Shown here: piece by piece, positions 5,922-6,319 of the stretch
Layout: every line of letters begins with the position of its first letter
How positions within the stretch are numbered: the first letter of the stretch is position 1
Assembly (NCBI GenBank): GCA_903957405.1
Contig: CAJBPC010000025.1
Coordinates: 1 to 6,319, forward strand
Origin: an uncultured bacterium
GTDB taxonomy: Bacteria > Bacteroidota > Bacteroidia > Chitinophagales > Chitinophagaceae
Reading direction: 5' to 3'
DNA: 6,319 bases
Position numbers and translations under genes: made by a program
Notes under the pieces: model-generated
Database searches by the model: none
What the model saw: only the letters and a program-made list of their open reading frames with translations
Told to the model about the DNA's origin: nothing

Positions 5922-6319
5922 TTACCCCATGTAACTTTTAAGATATTGACTGCGAGAAGTGCTTCTGAGCTTGGTGATGGCCTTATCCTTTATCTGCCGA
6001 ACCCGTTCACGGGTGATGCCGAAACGATCACCGATCTCCTCCAGACTCAGCGGATGGTCCTCACCGATGCCGAAGAACAGGCGAATGACTTCCTGCTGCC
6101 GGTCTGTCAGCTGGACAAGGGATCGCTCGATCTCCTGCTTCATGGAGTCTACCCGGATCAGTTGTTCATCCGTGTCAACGGCATTCGGATTCTGCATGAC
6201 ATCTATCAGGGTGCCGTCTTCACCATCCATAAGAGGACAATCCATGCTCACATGCCGAAAGCTGCTGCTCAGGGAGGCCACGATGTCGTCTGTGTCCATG
6301 TTGAGGAATTCTGATATCT
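5922..6319 (-). CDS. rpoD: Primary-type sigma factor RpoD/SigA, C-terminal part (gene runs off the right edge)
   Basis: Only the last 131 residues are in the window, and the reading frame continues past the right edge. The internal ATG at 6299 is not the start. The visible part begins in region 3 (ISEFLN, then a variable acidic stretch including DGEDGTLIDVM). Region 4.1 follows (LTDRQQEVIRLFFGIGEDHPLSLEEIGDRF), then the region 4.2 helix-turn-helix that reads the upstream promoter element (GITRERVRQIKDKAITKLR). The end, SQYLKSYMG, matches the short LKSY-type tail of Bacteroidota housekeeping sigma factors. These are about 290 residues and recognise TTTG / TAnnTTTG promoters, in line with the candidate site before rpsP. 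A strong hairpin with a T-run follows the stop. A non-primary group 2 sigma cannot be fully excluded without the N-terminal half. Confidence 0.88.
   Translation of the reverse strand, partial: ISEFLNMDTDDIVASLSSSFRHVSMDCPLMDGEDGTLIDVMQNPNAVDTDEQLIRVDSMKQEIERSLVQLTDRQQEVIRLFFGIGEDHPLSLEEIGDRFGITRERVRQIKDKAITKLRSTSRSQYLKSYMG

Noticed and set aside
5921..5935. Inverted repeat GTTAC / GTAAC at the 3' end of rpoD
   Set aside because: It has only five base pairs and lies inside the codons for the conserved SYMG tail. Chance is enough to explain it.

Overview
The window reads as core-genome DNA of a Bacteroidota bacterium, most likely in or near Chitinophagales/Chitinophagaceae. The pointers are: the wording of Ffh, bS16 and the RluA-type pseudouridine synthase; a primary-type sigma factor ending in a short LKSYMG-like tail; genes with no clear Shine-Dalgarno sequences; and a TTTG / TAnnTTTG-like promoter in front of rpsP. 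The lineage is recognised from memory of these families, not from a search. Base composition looks near 50% G+C over the genes.

Layout. Bases 1-108 encode about 36 residues that resemble the distal coiled-coil/hinge-return part of an SMC ATPase, in an actinobacterial rather than Bacteroidota style. The match then stops and the frame closes at 180, so this looks like a broken fragment or a chimeric contig end. Bases 109-282 are AT-richer non-coding DNA. Two plus-strand pseudouridine synthases follow (283-1266 and 1253-2023). They overlap by 14 bases and belong to different families: RsuA/RluB-type with an S4 domain, and RluA-type without one. They converge on the minus-strand block with only 39 bases between.

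Reading leftward on the minus strand from the right edge are rpoD (3' part only, 5922-6319), a clear intrinsic terminator (5851-5879), ffh (4512-5834), a candidate Bacteroidota promoter (4445-4475), rpsP (3924-4388), a terminator-like hairpin (3878-3904), rimM (3349-3867) and dinB (2063-3226). ffh-rpsP-rimM is a conserved gene order for protein targeting and 30S subunit assembly. The trmD-rplS pair that follows rimM in the Escherichia coli operon is absent, and dinB stands in its place.

Functionally the window is translation and RNA maturation (two rRNA/tRNA pseudouridine synthases, bS16, RimM), co-translational membrane targeting (Ffh), housekeeping transcription (RpoD) and translesion synthesis (Pol IV). 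I found no mobile element, CRISPR array, tRNA or rRNA gene, phage gene or defence system, and nothing that amounts to a novel system. The points most worth a second look are the SMC-like fragment at the left end, the hairpins around ffh and rimM, and the arginine/polyproline tail of bS16.
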